A stretch of 64,000 nucleotides of DNA from positions 62,001 through 126,000 of the forward strand of contig JAUCBJ010005935.1 of assembly GCA_032718475.1 (NCBI GenBank), read 5' to 3'. This document shows positions 48,890 through 60,443 of the stretch, piece by piece. Each line of letters opens with the position of its first letter. Positions within the stretch are counted from its first letter, which is position 1. The notes below the pieces were generated by a model that saw only the letters and a program-made list of their open reading frames with translations, had not been told where the DNA came from and made no database searches. The stretch comes from Nemertoderma westbladi. Taxonomy: Eukaryota > Xenacoelomorpha > Nemertodermatida > Nemertodermatidae. The position numbers were made by a program, and so were the translations under genes.

Positions 48890-49187
48890 AGTAAATTTGT
48901 TCAATATCTGGTGAACAGTTGCACCAGAACATACATTTATTGATTATAATATTGAATTAATATGTAAACCATTTATCTTCTAATATTTTAGCACTGTGCA
49001 ATAAGTCAGGCTGTATCTGTATAAAGGAACACACTATTTTCCTTAATATTTCTTTTTCGTTGCTATTGATACTAACAAAAGGTTTGTAACTGTCACTGTA
49101 GCTACATGTTATATGTAACGCTGTGAACAACAAACATCTCCCTTAATACAACAACCAATTTTAGCCTCATCTAACTTATTTTTTTTT
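48890..49187. other. Spacer, nothing recognised
   Basis: About 300 bp between the 48-bp array and the first foldback element, AT-rich, no features. Confidence 0.5.
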
Positions 49188-49889
49188 AATTTCAAACATA
49201 TGCTACGAAATTTGGTATGATGTTAGTTTTTACTGCTGGCAGGGCAGGATTTTTAAATTTCTGTGCTATTTCGATACAACAAGCCGATAAAAATCGTCTA
49301 TTTGACAATAATATATATAGCCACCTCCATCGGATTTATTTCTCGTCTTTGAAATATAATCTAGATATCTTCATCTGCAGATTCCGAATCTGAAAACCGT
49401 TTTAAATTTCACAAGAAATTGCCAAAGATATTATCAAAATACTACGCTGTAAATTTTGAGACGTAAATCGCTATAATTCTAATGTTTTTTGTCTTCATTC
49501 TAGAATATTAATTATTATTTAGCTGAGCGTTTAAAACTCTACATGTTGTTTCTTCATTGCGCGTAATTAATATAACTTCAGTAAATATAATCATATTATA
49601 TTATAATATTATAAATATAATATCTCCGGAAGTTATTGGTGAAATTGAAAGTTGTTTCGGATTCGGAATCTACAGATGAAGGCTGTTCTAATGATATCTA
49701 GATTACATTCCAAAGGCCAAAAATAAAACTGACGGAGGTGGCTAAAAATTGTCAAATAGCCAATTTTATCGGCTTGTTGTATCGAAATAGCTCAAATATT
49801 GAAAATATCTTACTTGCCGGCCAGGCCAACAGTAAGAAAAGTTGTCGAACTATCATCGTACCAAATTTCATAGCATGTGATTGAAATTT
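49188..49889. mobile_element. Foldback element 1
   Basis: The left arm (about 49188-49450: aatttcaaacatatgctacg, cgatacaacaagccgataaa, cagattccgaatctga) is repeated inverted and diverged in the right arm (about 49630-49889: cggattcggaatctacagat, atcggcttgttgtatcgaaa, gcatgtgattgaaattt). No coding sequence. Long-arm foldback type, non-autonomous. Confidence 0.7.
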
Positions 49890-49940
49890 GAAAACAATTT
49901 AGGGGTGGGGGGGTACTTACTAGAAATGGTTGTGGTATTT

Positions 49941-50938
49941 ATAGTCGAGTCAATCTAGCAAAAAACCCATAAGTATTTCGCAATCAATCCGAACCACACA
50001 TTTTGGATTCTATATTACCTTATTAATTACCAAAAAAAAGTCTATAAAATTTTATTTTGCGGATCATATGTTTATTCATGGAAATTCTGCGTAAATTTGC
50101 ATAACAGAAGCCAAACAAAAGGAACAGTAGGGAAAAGTAAGTAGCAAATTGGTGATGTTCTAGAATAATTTAATTAATTTCACAATAAGCTGTGATTCAA
50201 TGTGAAATTAGTAATATTTACACTGGCGTGTTACACATTAATTGCTATATCTCTGAAACTAGAAGTCACATCAAATTTTTAAATATATCAAAAACTTCAC
50301 GATATATTAAGGAAACTGTTGTAAAAAAATTATACAATTCTACTGCAAGGAAATTTCATAATTTCCATTAATATTAGTGAAGATTTTTCACATAATTAAA
50401 TTGTGATTGCTCTATTGATTTTAGGTGTAATTTATTTATTTGTTTTAGTTTGAAAACCGCAATAGTTTATCATATAACAAATAATTTTTTTGGGGATAAG
50501 GGTTTTTGAGGTCGATAAATCCGATGGGCGAGGTTATATCCACCCGTTTAGTAGAGAAGTTGTGTAAATAAGATCCTTATATTGTACCAGCAAAATTGGT
50601 ATTAAAAATTGTTAAATTATTACACAAATTTCCGTTGCTCTGAAAACTAAATTGGTAACTATCTAGAAGTGCATACTTCAGTCAATCGATAGTCATTAGA
50701 GTAAAGTTTGTCTGTACCAAATTTGGAGAAAATACCACCAATAGACCCCTTGTTGCTATGTAAAATCCATGTTGCTAAGGAAAGAAACAGGAAATTGAAG
50801 GTGATCCGCATAATATATTTTTATAGACTTTTTTGGGGGTATTAACAAGGTAATTTAGAATAAAATAAAATTGGTTTGGATGAATTGCGAATTTGTTATG
50901 GGTTGACACCCTTTTTCGGCTAGATTGACTCGCCTATT
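49941..50938. mobile_element. Foldback element 2
   Basis: The left arm starts cgagtcaatctagcaaaaaa and includes aaaagtctataaaatttta and gcggatca. The right arm carries the inverted matches (tgatccgcataatatatttt, tatagacttttttggg, ggctagattgactcg). Arms are about 130 bp, and the centre of about 700 bp has no gene. Confidence 0.65.
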
Positions 50939-51005
50939 AAGGGAGATGGTGTAAATACAGTACTGTATAAACAAACATTTACACGTAATATACTTAGATG
51001 GAACG

Positions 51006-52144
51006 GGTACTACTATGTTATGGGTACCCACTTTTTAAACAAATTTATTCATATGAAAATTGCTTTTATCATGAGGTTTTTTGTTCTAGAACAAGTATTT
51101 AACCTTCTGCCAGTACGATGGTAGCTAGTAATTTTGATTTTGTGTTATAGCTAGTACTTTTTATTACCTATTGAAAAAAATTATAATGGAAAAATTGAAA
51201 AAAAATTTGACCAACTATTTTCTTGTAAAAATATATTTTATTTTGAAGTTTTTTATCTAGAACAAATATTTGACCTTCTGACAGTAAGATGGAGCTAGTA
51301 CTATTAATTTTGTGTTAGCTAGTACTATTTATTAGCTAGTAAATGTAAGATATACTGGTAATTTAATTCTCAATTATATATTTGCATGGAATAATTTATG
51401 AGTCATGGCAGCTAGTAATTTTTATTTGATAGTCAACGTAGCTAGTAATTATTCACTAGCTAGTTTTTTATACAAAATATGAGATACAGATGTAAAAATA
51501 GAGTTTTTACATATTTTACTTATTTAGGCCTATTTTACTTATTACTAGATTTATTTATCTTTTTATTAGTCATTTCTACAGAAGAATATATTGATGATAT
51601 GGAAATTGTCTAAATAAAAGGGGCACTACAAAATTTCTTTTCTAATTTTAAGATCACTATCTATCTACCTTTAAAAACACTAGCTACCATAATAAAAAAT
51701 AATAGCTAACCTCGCTCAGAAGGTGAAATAATTTATGTTCTAGAACAAAAAACCATCTTGATAATATCCATTAACATGGTCCAAAATATTATTTTGTAAT
51801 TTTAAGATCTCTAGCTACTTTTAAAAACACTAGCTACTTTAATAAAAAATAATAGGTAACCTCTCTCAGAAGGTGAAATTTATGTTCTAGAACGAAAAAC
51901 AACATGATAATATCCAATAATATGGTAAAAATAATTGCTCAAAAATTTGGGGCCAAAAATTTGGTTTTGTAATTTTAAAAACAGTAGCTACCTAAAAGAA
52001 ATCACTAGCTACCATAAAAAAAACAATAGCTAACGTCTAACAGAAGATGACATTAATGTTATAAAACAAAAAACCTCAAGATAATAGCCATTAACATTGT
52101 CAAATAAATGGTCAAAAAGTGGGTACCCATAACATAGTAGTACC
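51006..52144. mobile_element. Foldback element 3 with 9-bp target duplication
   Basis: The ends are inverted copies of GGTACTACTATGTTATGGG and TACCCACTTTTT (over 30 bp, essentially perfect), flanked on both sides by GATGGAACG (50997-51005 and 52145-52153), a perfect 9-bp target duplication. The arms continue as a diverged long inverted repeat (gaggttttttgttctagaac against its complement near 52060), with internal direct subrepeats around agctagtaat. No transposase frame. A 9-bp duplication with GG-starting ends would fit Merlin- or Mutator-type DNA transposons, but the family is not determined. Confidence 0.82.
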
Positions 52145-52252
52145 GATGGAACGTACGTACATAAGTATTAATTAATTAATTATATATTTTATGATTTTTG
52201 TATTGTTGTATTGTTGTATATTAATATTAATATTGTTCAAGAGAATTAGCTG

Positions 52253-55200
52253 ATGTCTTCCAAAAATCTCCTTGCTGACATCCCACTCAATTACTCAGAA
52301 CCTGTTATTAAAGGCCCAGCGGATAATAAACATTACAAACCATTTACCCTCGAAGGCAGTGGTATCAAAGTACTTCTCATTCAGGATGTAGTCAAATTCG
52401 GAAAGCCGATTGAAAGACCAAGTCTGGAATCCCTGTTCAAAAAAAACAATGAAAAGCAAGGGTTGTCTTCTGTAGAAGATGACGTTGAAACAGTGAATGA
52501 CGTCAGTGGGTCTAGTAGTAGTAGTAGTAGTGGAACGTCGTGTTTGCTGAGCGACAAATACATTAGGAACAGCAGCATTCTGACGTCAGAGGAAAAGAAG
52601 GCGGCCGTTGCATTGTGTGTGGGCGCTGGTAGCTTCGATGATCCTGATGGATTGCCGGGATTGGCTCACTTCCTCGAGCATATGTTGTTCATGGGCAGTA
52701 AGAAGTATCCGAAGGAGAACAGCTGGGAAACCTTTATCGATGAGCACGGAGAATCGGAAAATGCCTACACAGACCACGAACGTACAGTGTTTCATTTTTC
52801 CATACAGCAAGAGTTTCTCAAAGAAGCTTTGGAACGGTTTGCGAGTTATTTTATATCACCATTGTTTGATAAAGATTCGATGAAGAAAGAACTAAAAGCG
52901 CTCGATAGCGAGTTTCAAATGAAGAGCACAACCGACTGCCATCGTCAAGAACAGGTTCTTCAAACAACGGTTAAACCATCTCATCCAATGTCGCGCTTCT
53001 TTTGGGGGAATATAGAAACATTGTCCACAATCCCTGAGCGGGAAGGCATCAATGTAAGAGACAGAATTGTAAAGTTTTATGAAGACATTTATAAGAAACG
53101 ATTGATAACAATATGTGTACAGTCTCTTCACCCATTGGAAACAGTGGAGAAATGGGTGACTAAATCATTTTCTAAATTTCACGCAAACTTGGAGACCAAA
53201 GACGAAAATATAGAGCGAGTTTTTCTTAAAAAATATCCTTTTATTCGTGAAAGCTTCAACAAAATATTACACATTAGACCTATCTTCGATCACAATAAAA
53301 TATGTGTGACCTGGTCTATAGATTCAACATTCCAGTTTTATAAAGAGAAACCTCTCGTATTTTTATCCAGTTTATTAGGTCATGAAGGCGAAGGGTCTAT
53401 AATAAATTACTTAAGGAAACGACTATGGGCTGTTGAAATCGTAGCAGGTCAAACAGACAGCGGATTTGAGGATAACTCATTCCAAAGTCTTTTTCATGTT
53501 GACATATTTCTAACTCATGATGGTCTTAAGAATGTTATGACTGTTATCAACATTGTCCATCAGTATATAAATATGTTAAACAGATGTCAACCTTATGATT
53601 GGCTCTGGAGTGATATTGCCAATATATCTCAGTTGGAATTTGTTTTCAGAAGCGAAACAGATCCTGAGATAAATGTAGATAATATTGCGTGCGCTATGCA
53701 AAAATACAACCCAGAGGACTATTTAATAGGGGACTACTTGGTTCTCACATCAGGTTCAGAGGTTGTTGATACAGTTTTGCATTTACTAACACCACGAGCC
53801 GCAAATTATCGACTTGTCTCAAAACATTACTTTACAAATAAATTCAACTTAGTTGAGCCATGGTTCGGCACACAATACGGGGTAGAAGACATCCCTGAAG
53901 ATCAAAATAATACTTGGGAAACCGACCAACAACTTGAGTACTTGCATCTCCCGCCACAAAACAAATACATACCACATGACTTTGCTATAAAATGGGATGA
54001 CAATACTTGTAATTCGTATGACGCTGATGAACTCATCAAATATCGTAAGAAACCCACATTAATTTGCGACAATCTCGGATGCCAAGTTTGGTTTCAACCG
54101 GATTTAAAATTCAGAGTACCCAAGGCATATGTGAAATTCCACCTTATGACCAATTTCAATTACAGGGCACCATTTGAATTTGTCACTGGGCAACTTTTAG
54201 CAATGATTATTATGCAACGGTTAGCCCCAGTTCTGTATAACGCAAGGTCTGCTGATATGAATTACAGAGTGTACACTGGTCATTTGGGATTAGTACTTTC
54301 TCTTCACGGTTACAATGACAAATTGCTTCTTCTTATGAAAACGGTTATACGTTTCATAGCTGAGTTTGAATGTTGTCAAGAAGTATTTGATGTAGCAAAG
54401 AAAATGTTTGCGAGGGAATGTCAAAATGCTATGCGAAACCCACAAATACTTTGCAAGGAAATGAGATTGCGAGTGTTACCCCAAAGTTACTGGAACACAA
54501 GAGATCAATATCAAATTCTTGAATCTATTCATTTGAGTGATCTTAGAACCTACCTAAATAGATTGCTGCATAATTTGCACATTAATGGACTAATACAAGG
54601 GAATTTAACGAAGGAAGATGCCTTGGAATATGTTGATGTTGTGATCAGTCAACTACAACTCGGGGTTCTTGATAAATGGGCGATTCCTCATCTTAGAGTT
54701 TATGAGATTCCCTGGGGACAACACGTTCTTCGAGTTCGCAACCCCATGGCGGGGGATGTCAATTCCGTTACCTCTAACTACTACCAGTTCGGATCTTCCA
54801 CCATCGACACGTTGCTAATGATGGAAATTTTGACAGACTTTCTAGTCGAACCGGTGTCTGAGATTCTGCGCACAAAGGAACAACTCGGTTACGACATCCG
54901 TTGTGAGATGCGGCCGATATTCGGCACAATCGGATTTCACATCCAAGTCATCTACCAAATAGATAGGCACAGTCCTAATCATGTTGATAACAAGATCGAG
55001 GAATGCCTAACTACTATGAAAAGAAAGATTCGACTAATGAGCAAACATATGTTTGGTGAGCTGGTTGAAGGGTTAATTAGCAGTAAAGTGGCAGAGGAAA
55101 ATAGCCTAGGAGAGGAAGTATCACGAAATTGGCGAGAAATTCTAAATCGCACGTATCTGTTCAACAGACGCGTGCATGAAATTTCACATTTGACGAAATT

Positions 55201-55468
55201 GTCAGTTGAAGAATTCAAGAGTTGGTTTTTCAAAGCGTTACCAGAATCTGCTGCGGGTAAGAAGTTATCCTTCCAGGTTGTAGGTAACATGAGAAACGAT
55301 CCCAACTTCATGGATAATCTTGAGGAAAGTCTACCGGAGAAGGGGATCACATTGGAAACAGGACGCCATGGTGATAACGATACAAAAGACGTAGCAACCG
55401 GTCGCAAATTCATTAAAAATATTATGGAGTTTCAAAACAAACTTCGTCTTTACCCAGTGTCTATATAA
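52253..55468 (+). CDS. NRDC: Nardilysin-like M16 metallopeptidase, intronless (probable retrogene)
   Basis: 1071 residues. The start is fixed by an in-frame TAG two codons upstream. A zinc-dependent peptidase of the M16 (insulysin/nardilysin) family, which in animals cleaves dibasic peptides and acts in cytosol and at the cell surface. The inverted zinc motif is H139-FLE-H143 with distal Glu at about E220 (KALDSE). HFLEH, ERTVFHF, HPMSRFFWGN and EPWFGTQY favour nardilysin over insulysin. A short acidic/Ser stretch (residues 73-93) stands where nardilysins have a long acidic domain. Middle and C-terminal M16 domains are intact (RTKEQLGYDI). It has no introns, whereas animal nardilysins are multi-exon genes, and lies antisense in intron 1 of the cadherin-like gene. 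AATAAA at 55478-55483 follows the stop. No frame damage, so it is probably functional. Confidence 0.93.
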   Translation: MSSKNLLADIPLNYSEPVIKGPADNKHYKPFTLEGSGIKVLLIQDVVKFGKPIERPSLESLFKKNNEKQGLSSVEDDVETVNDVSGSSSSSSSGTSCLLSDKYIRNSSILTSEEKKAAVALCVGAGSFDDPDGLPGLAHFLEHMLFMGSKKYPKENSWETFIDEHGESENAYTDHERTVFHFSIQQEFLKEALERFASYFISPLFDKDSMKKELKALDSEFQMKSTTDCHRQEQVLQTTVKPSHPMSRFFWGNIETLSTIPEREGINVRDRIVKFYEDIYKKRLITICVQSLHPLETVEKWVTKSFSKFHANLETKDENIERVFLKKYPFIRESFNKILHIRPIFDHNKICVTWSIDSTFQFYKEKPLVFLSSLLGHEGEGSIINYLRKRLWAVEIVAGQTDSGFEDNSFQSLFHVDIFLTHDGLKNVMTVINIVHQYINMLNRCQPYDWLWSDIANISQLEFVFRSETDPEINVDNIACAMQKYNPEDYLIGDYLVLTSGSEVVDTVLHLLTPRAANYRLVSKHYFTNKFNLVEPWFGTQYGVEDIPEDQNNTWETDQQLEYLHLPPQNKYIPHDFAIKWDDNTCNSYDADELIKYRKKPTLICDNLGCQVWFQPDLKFRVPKAYVKFHLMTNFNYRAPFEFVTGQLLAMIIMQRLAPVLYNARSADMNYRVYTGHLGLVLSLHGYNDKLLLLMKTVIRFIAEFECCQEVFDVAKKMFARECQNAMRNPQILCKEMRLRVLPQSYWNTRDQYQILESIHLSDLRTYLNRLLHNLHINGLIQGNLTKEDALEYVDVVISQLQLGVLDKWAIPHLRVYEIPWGQHVLRVRNPMAGDVNSVTSNYYQFGSSTIDTLLMMEILTDFLVEPVSEILRTKEQLGYDIRCEMRPIFGTIGFHIQVIYQIDRHSPNHVDNKIEECLTTMKRKIRLMSKHMFGELVEGLISSKVAEENSLGEEVSRNWREILNRTYLFNRRVHEISHLTKLSVEEFKSWFFKALPESAAGKKLSFQVVGNMRNDPNFMDNLEESLPEKGITLETGRHGDNDTKDVATGRKFIKNIMEFQNKLRLYPVSI

Positions 55469-55483
55469 ATAGCAACAAATAAA

Positions 55484-56217
55484 TGGTCATTCATAATATA
55501 CAAAAGTACACGCAATTAAACGTGCGTGCATAATAATATCGAACATATTTAGTACTATTATGTATAGAACCATTGTACTCTACAGGCGGGGCGTTCATAA
55601 AGTATGTCCCGCAAAAGGGGGGGGGGGGGTCTAGCTTGCGTGACATTTTGTGACAAGGGGGGGGGGGTTGACTTTTGTGACAGTCACGGCGATGTTCTAC
55701 GGTATGCTTTAATGGTAGCTTGACTTTGACTAACACATTTGTAGATGAGTAGTTATGGACTACAACACTGAAGGAAATAGTTGGTATATATTCGATTCGT
55801 AATCATAATATCGTTGTTATGCCGGAATTCTTATGTTAGTCACTAAAAACCTAGGTGTAGGGTTCATAGGAACAAAGTTCGAATCCTATTGGAACAAAGT
55901 TCGAATCCTATTGGAACAAAGTTCACAACTATTGGTACAAAGTTAGCAACCCATTTGAAAAAAGTTCACAAAAGAAGGTTTTGGAACAAAGTACCGTACA
56001 CGAGATTAAATGACCTTGTGTAGATGGCCAAAGGGAAAGTGCTGTTTGTAGCTTGTAGGTAGTGTTGTCAAATTTGTCGTAGATAGGGTATACAGTATAT
56101 AAAGAGGAATTATTTATATTGCTTGTTTACACATTACGCTATTTGATTTCTGTTTCCAGTTCCAATGAATAAACTCAATTGTTAAATACCAATAATTACT
56201 ATTCTACTGGTACTTAC
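55484..56217. other. Intron 1, region next to exon 1, with poly-G runs and 21-bp-like repeats
   Basis: Contains poly-G tracts near 55617-55630 and 55660-55668, and at about 55869-55990 four to five loose copies of ggaacaaagttcgaatccta, the reverse complement of the 21-bp unit found at 43754-45600. No gene seen. Confidence 0.6.
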
Positions 56218-56293
56218 CCTGACACAACGAGGCTGTCCATAGCAAGAACAGCCCCAGTTGCAGCCACAAAGTAAAATAAAACGGGCCACCCAT
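56218..56293 (-). CDS. Cadherin-like gene, exon 1: start codon and signal peptide
   Basis: The ATG is at 56293-56291. The 76 nt encode MGGPFYFTLWLQLGLFLLWT then ASLCQ, a typical signal peptide with a hydrophobic Leu/Trp core. Cleavage is plausible after ASLCQA at the exon junction. The donor is CAGG|GTAAGTACC, near consensus, leaving phase 1, which exactly fits the exon 2 acceptor. I chose this start because it gives the signal peptide and because all 16 downstream junctions keep phase from it. Confidence 0.82.
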
Positions 56294-57533
56294 CGTTTGT
56301 GGCACTATGTGTGGCCTTCCACACCTAACACCCCGTCATTCCAATGAAACTGAATGTATACAAATTTTAACTTTTTATAAATTTATTATAATTCATAAAT
56401 TAACAAGTGTTTAATATACTTATTTGAATTTCAAATGAGGGTCTCTTTACTGGCAGTGGGAGAGACAAAATTAGCCTTAATTAACTTTAGTATATATACC
56501 GGTACCGTAACTGATAGTTGTTGTTGGGTGGGGCCACTTTAGTTGCCAGGTAACTTAACTACTAATATCATTTATTAACATGGGGTTCCCTCAATCACTC
56601 TGCTGGAAAATGTAAAATATTAGCCAAATTCCGCCCTCCCTAAATATGTATATAAGCCAACTCTACCACTAATTAAATAAATACTGTAAATCATTCATAC
56701 GTATTGGCAAACCTCGGCTGGTCTTAGGTAGATGATGGGTGATAATGGATGATAAAAATGCTTAATATATATTTAAAAACTTAGGTAACTAATTAATAAG
56801 CACCAAAATAAATATAAATGATTTAAATAATAATACTAATTATAAAAGCTGTAATACAGACACATTAAACAAAAAATTCGATTTACGTTAGGTACGAATC
56901 ATTTTATTAAAAGTTGAAAAAATTGTAGATATAGCTGACAACAAACATCGCGAATCATTGAAACATATTTTATTCTATTGGATCTAATACTAATGATCAG
57001 ATTTCACTGTGCGAAATTCCGGCATACCCAGAAACAATGTCGGCCAAGTAGAAGGCCTACTTTATCCAAATAATCTTACTGAACCATTATAAAGCTAATA
57101 ATTACAGAAATAATACATATCAATAATAATAATAATAATAATAAACACAATAGTGAAACACTATAAATAATACTGTACAGTAACTACTCATCAAAAGTCT
57201 TAAGTGTGTTCATGATACAGTAGAACCGTAAAGATGTCAGAGGACATCATGGTCCGCGGTGCTTTCATACAGTAGTATCTGGTGGCGTGATCCATTTGAG
57301 GACAGATCTAATACTTTACATACTATGAAATTGTTGCGTGTGTCTCAATGAGCTGTAGGTTTGATTATATTGCTATACAGCATTGTAGACAAAGTACTGA
57401 GAGCAGTCCTGTTATGGGAGAACTTCTAAGTTTGTAGCATCTTCTATCACACCTACTGTAAATATCCTAGATATAGAAGACCAATCTCTTTAAAGGGAGA
57501 TGGTACCCCAGGCTATCCCCGTACATTTTACTA
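56294..57533. other. Upstream region of the cadherin-like gene; no gene seen
   Basis: AT-rich, with an (AAT)n run at 57121-57146. It should contain the promoter of the minus-strand cadherin gene. No open frame or element recognised. Confidence 0.5.
56491..56498 (-). promoter_or_regulatory. Candidate TATA box of the cadherin-like gene
   Basis: TATATATA lies about 200 bp upstream of the exon 1 ATG, in a suitable position for a short 5' UTR. The region is AT-rich, so chance occurrence is likely and the call is weak. Confidence 0.2.
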
Positions 57534-57877
57534 TTAAAACCCACGAAGGCCCACAGGGGTCAAATCTGACCCCAAGCGTCACTTTGCCTCTACTAAACAC
57601 TGTTAAACTATTTGAAATATGCTAAAACTTTACTAATTCGTTACCTTATGTATTATAAACCTCCCTAGCATAAAAATGTTAAAAATATTTAATTGGAATT
57701 TTTTTTAATTGAATTTAAAGTTTTGAACCACGCGCATGACCGAGTGGGGTCAGAATTGACCCCACTAATAATTTATATGTAAAACTAAACTTATGATTAA
57801 ATATCTAATTAATTTAGCTAAGCTAAAAGACAAATGATGTTACATATAATGTTACCAGATGCTATGAAGACCATATC

Positions 57878-57953
57878 CTGTCTGTCTGAGTTTCTGTCTG
57901 TCTGAGTTTCTGTCTGTCTGAGTTTCTGTCTGTCTGAGTTTCTGTCTGTCTGT
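57878..57953. repeat. 16-bp tandem repeat
   Basis: Four to five units of ctgtctgtctgagttt in the 5' untranslated part of the piggyBac element. Confidence 0.9.
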
Positions 57954-58326
57954 TCATAAAAATTGTACACATTTACCATTACATATTTAACAGTTACTTT
58001 TCAAAATTTCAGCCAGTGAGGTGATTGAATAATGACAAATCAACGGCCGGTTTACTCATGTAGGCATATCTGTCACTAGCAGGGGACCATGCAGCTATGC
58101 ATAGCTACACAGGTACAGTATCTATGTAGCTACCTGCAGTAGAAATAGTATTACCCCGGCCCCATACAGCCATACCTATTGAAATAGGCTAACTGTACTT
58201 CAGTATCAAAATGAATGTAGGCTAGGCCTAGGTTTGTAGGGCAGTAGGTTGTAATAATTTTGCACCCATTGCTGGTTTGGTTATTTTATTTAGATTATGT
58301 ATGTAGGCCTATTGATCAGCTGAACA

Positions 58327-60205
58327 ATGGATAAAGATCTGCAGCGGAGGAGAATTCAGAGGATCGATCGATTTTATGAACCTCCTGAGGTACTCTCACA
58401 TAATGACGATAATGATGGTCAAGCTAGCGACACTGGGAACGAGAATGAGGTCGATTTGATTGAGACAATAGATTCCGAGCTCAAACTGTCAAACGAAGAC
58501 TATTCCTATGAAGAGGAAAATAGCCCAAGCATTACCCGTGGTTTACCCGTGGTTTACCCGTGGTATCTACTGCTTCGGGTTCGGGTTCGGCAGACAGGAC
58601 TAATGCTTCTGGTGGGCCTACTGCAAAGGTCAGAAGGTGTCGCGGTGTTCCAAGAAATGCTCCCACCATCCCCCTTCTTCAGGTCATAAACCTTTTTTAT
58701 CTCGAAAAGGTAACATTCAGTGGGACAGTGATCCAGTTACACCAGTGCGAGAAAAAAATCGATTAACATTGTACGAGAGACTCCAGGATTACCTCAACAT
58801 GTAAAAACAAAAAATTTCATGTCTGCTGCAGATGTATTACTACATTTTTTAAACGATTCTCAAATTAATATTATTCTTTCAAACTCCAACGTAGAACGTC
58901 TGCGAGTTTTAAAAGAAGATACAAATCCATTCCAATGAAAAGAACTCCTTGGATTTATTGGAATCCTCTTTTTCGCTGGGATTCAACACGATTCAAGATT
59001 ACCTATTCATAAATTGTTTAATTTAACATATGGGCGACCCATATACAATGCCACGTTATCACGAAACAGATTTACAGAATTTTTACGTTTCTTGCGTTTT
59101 GACGACAAGAGAACAAGATCTACTCGAAGAGAAAACGATCAACTTGCACCCATTAGAGAATTTTGGACGGAACTAATTCGAACTATTAAATCATCATATA
59201 TACCGGCACCGGGGCTGTTTACAACGGTGGATGAAATGTTGACCCCATTTCGTGGAAGTTACCCTTTTACATTTTAGGCAGTATATTAAGTCTAAACCAG
59301 CTAAGTATGGAATCAAAATATGGTGGATTTCCGACGCTACTACATTTTACCCGTTTAATGGGCAAGTGTATACTGGTAAGGAAGATAAATCACCTGAAAC
59401 TAATCAATGTAGGCGAGTTGTTTTAGATCTTATTGAAACAATAAGGGGATCGGGAAGAAATATGTGCAGATAAATTTTTTACCAGCCTGGACCTTCTGTC
59501 TGAACTTTATAAATTAAAATTAACTTATCTCGGAACAATGAGGATAAATAAACCGGAAATCCCATATGAAATGTTGCCTTGTCCTCGGAGACCTCTGAAT
59601 TCTTCCGTTTTTCGATTTCTTCCAACTTGTACGATTGTGAAATACGTTCGGAAAAAATCGAAATCAGTTACACTTATTAGCTCCCTTCACTCAGATGCAG
59701 GTCTAGAACAAGAAGAGAAAGCTCGTCCTGATATTATAATCATCATAAAGTTGGTGTTGATTGCATGGATAAAATGGCTGGAATCATGACAACACGGAGA
59801 GCCACACGAAGGTGGCAAATACTATTTTATACATCATTAGATATTTATGGAATTTGTTCCTTTGTGGTATACAATCTAAAGTTTCCAACTGCGCAAAAGA
59901 CATGAAGGAACTTTCTGTTCGAAGCTTCTGAAGAACTTATGAAGCAATCAATACTTAGTCGTAGTATCTCAAGGAATATCCCCGAACCTGCTAGAAACAT
60001 TGTTGAGTCTTACTCACCTGTTGAGTCTCGATCTTCTAGTCCCTACAGAGAGTCTAATAATAGTCCAAAGTGACGTCGTTGTTCACAGTGTCCACGTGAA
60101 ATGGACAGAAAAACCCCCTTGTCTTGTTCAAAGTGTAATATTCATGTTTGTTTGCTTCACTCTAGTAAAATAGTAGTTTGTAGCTCATGCCACTCTTTGG
60201 GATGA
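58327..60205 (+). pseudogene. piggyBac transposase (DDE_Tnp_1_7 type), frameshifted
   Basis: The plus strand carries pieces of one transposase in shifting frames. The N terminus (MDKDLQRRRIQRIDRFYEPP) is acidic, as usual. A short direct duplication of acccgtggttt near 58535-58560 breaks the frame. The core resumes with LGFIGILFFAGIQHDSRLPI (58949 on), YGRPIYNATLSRNRF and LFTTVDEMLTPFRG, whose Asp is the first catalytic residue. After a shift near 59265: YGIKIWWISDATTFYPFNGQ. After another near 59465: CADKFFTSLDLLSELYKL, second Asp. Then GVDCMDKMAGIMTTRR near 59755, third Asp. A C-terminal Cys-rich finger (CSQCPREM, CSKCNIHVC, CSSCHSLG) ends near 60204. Several stops and frameshifts make it non-functional. 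Confidence 0.85.
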
Positions 60206-60420
60206 GTGGATCGAGTGAATCTGTCATATATTATACTATATTGTGCTATATTATACCTTACTTATAGGGAATCTCTACTACTATAGGGGTCCTCTACTAC
60301 TACCTATAACATTCTACTAACATAATACTTTGTTACCAGTTTATTTCCAATAATTATTAATTGTTTCGAATAATGAATAATACTTTGTTTCGCTCAACTA
60401 TTAAAATGTTCTACTGTTAT

Positions 60421-60443
60421 CCCCCCCCCCCCCCCCCCCCCCC
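60421..60443. repeat. Poly-C run of 23
   Basis: Homopolymer in the 3' part of the piggyBac element; similar shorter poly-C or poly-G runs occur near 61190, 62607 and 62881. Confidence 0.95.

Noticed and set aside
54979-55413. 144-codon minus-strand frame under the nardilysin gene
   Set aside because: Antisense shadow of a conserved M16 coding sequence; no motifs of its own.
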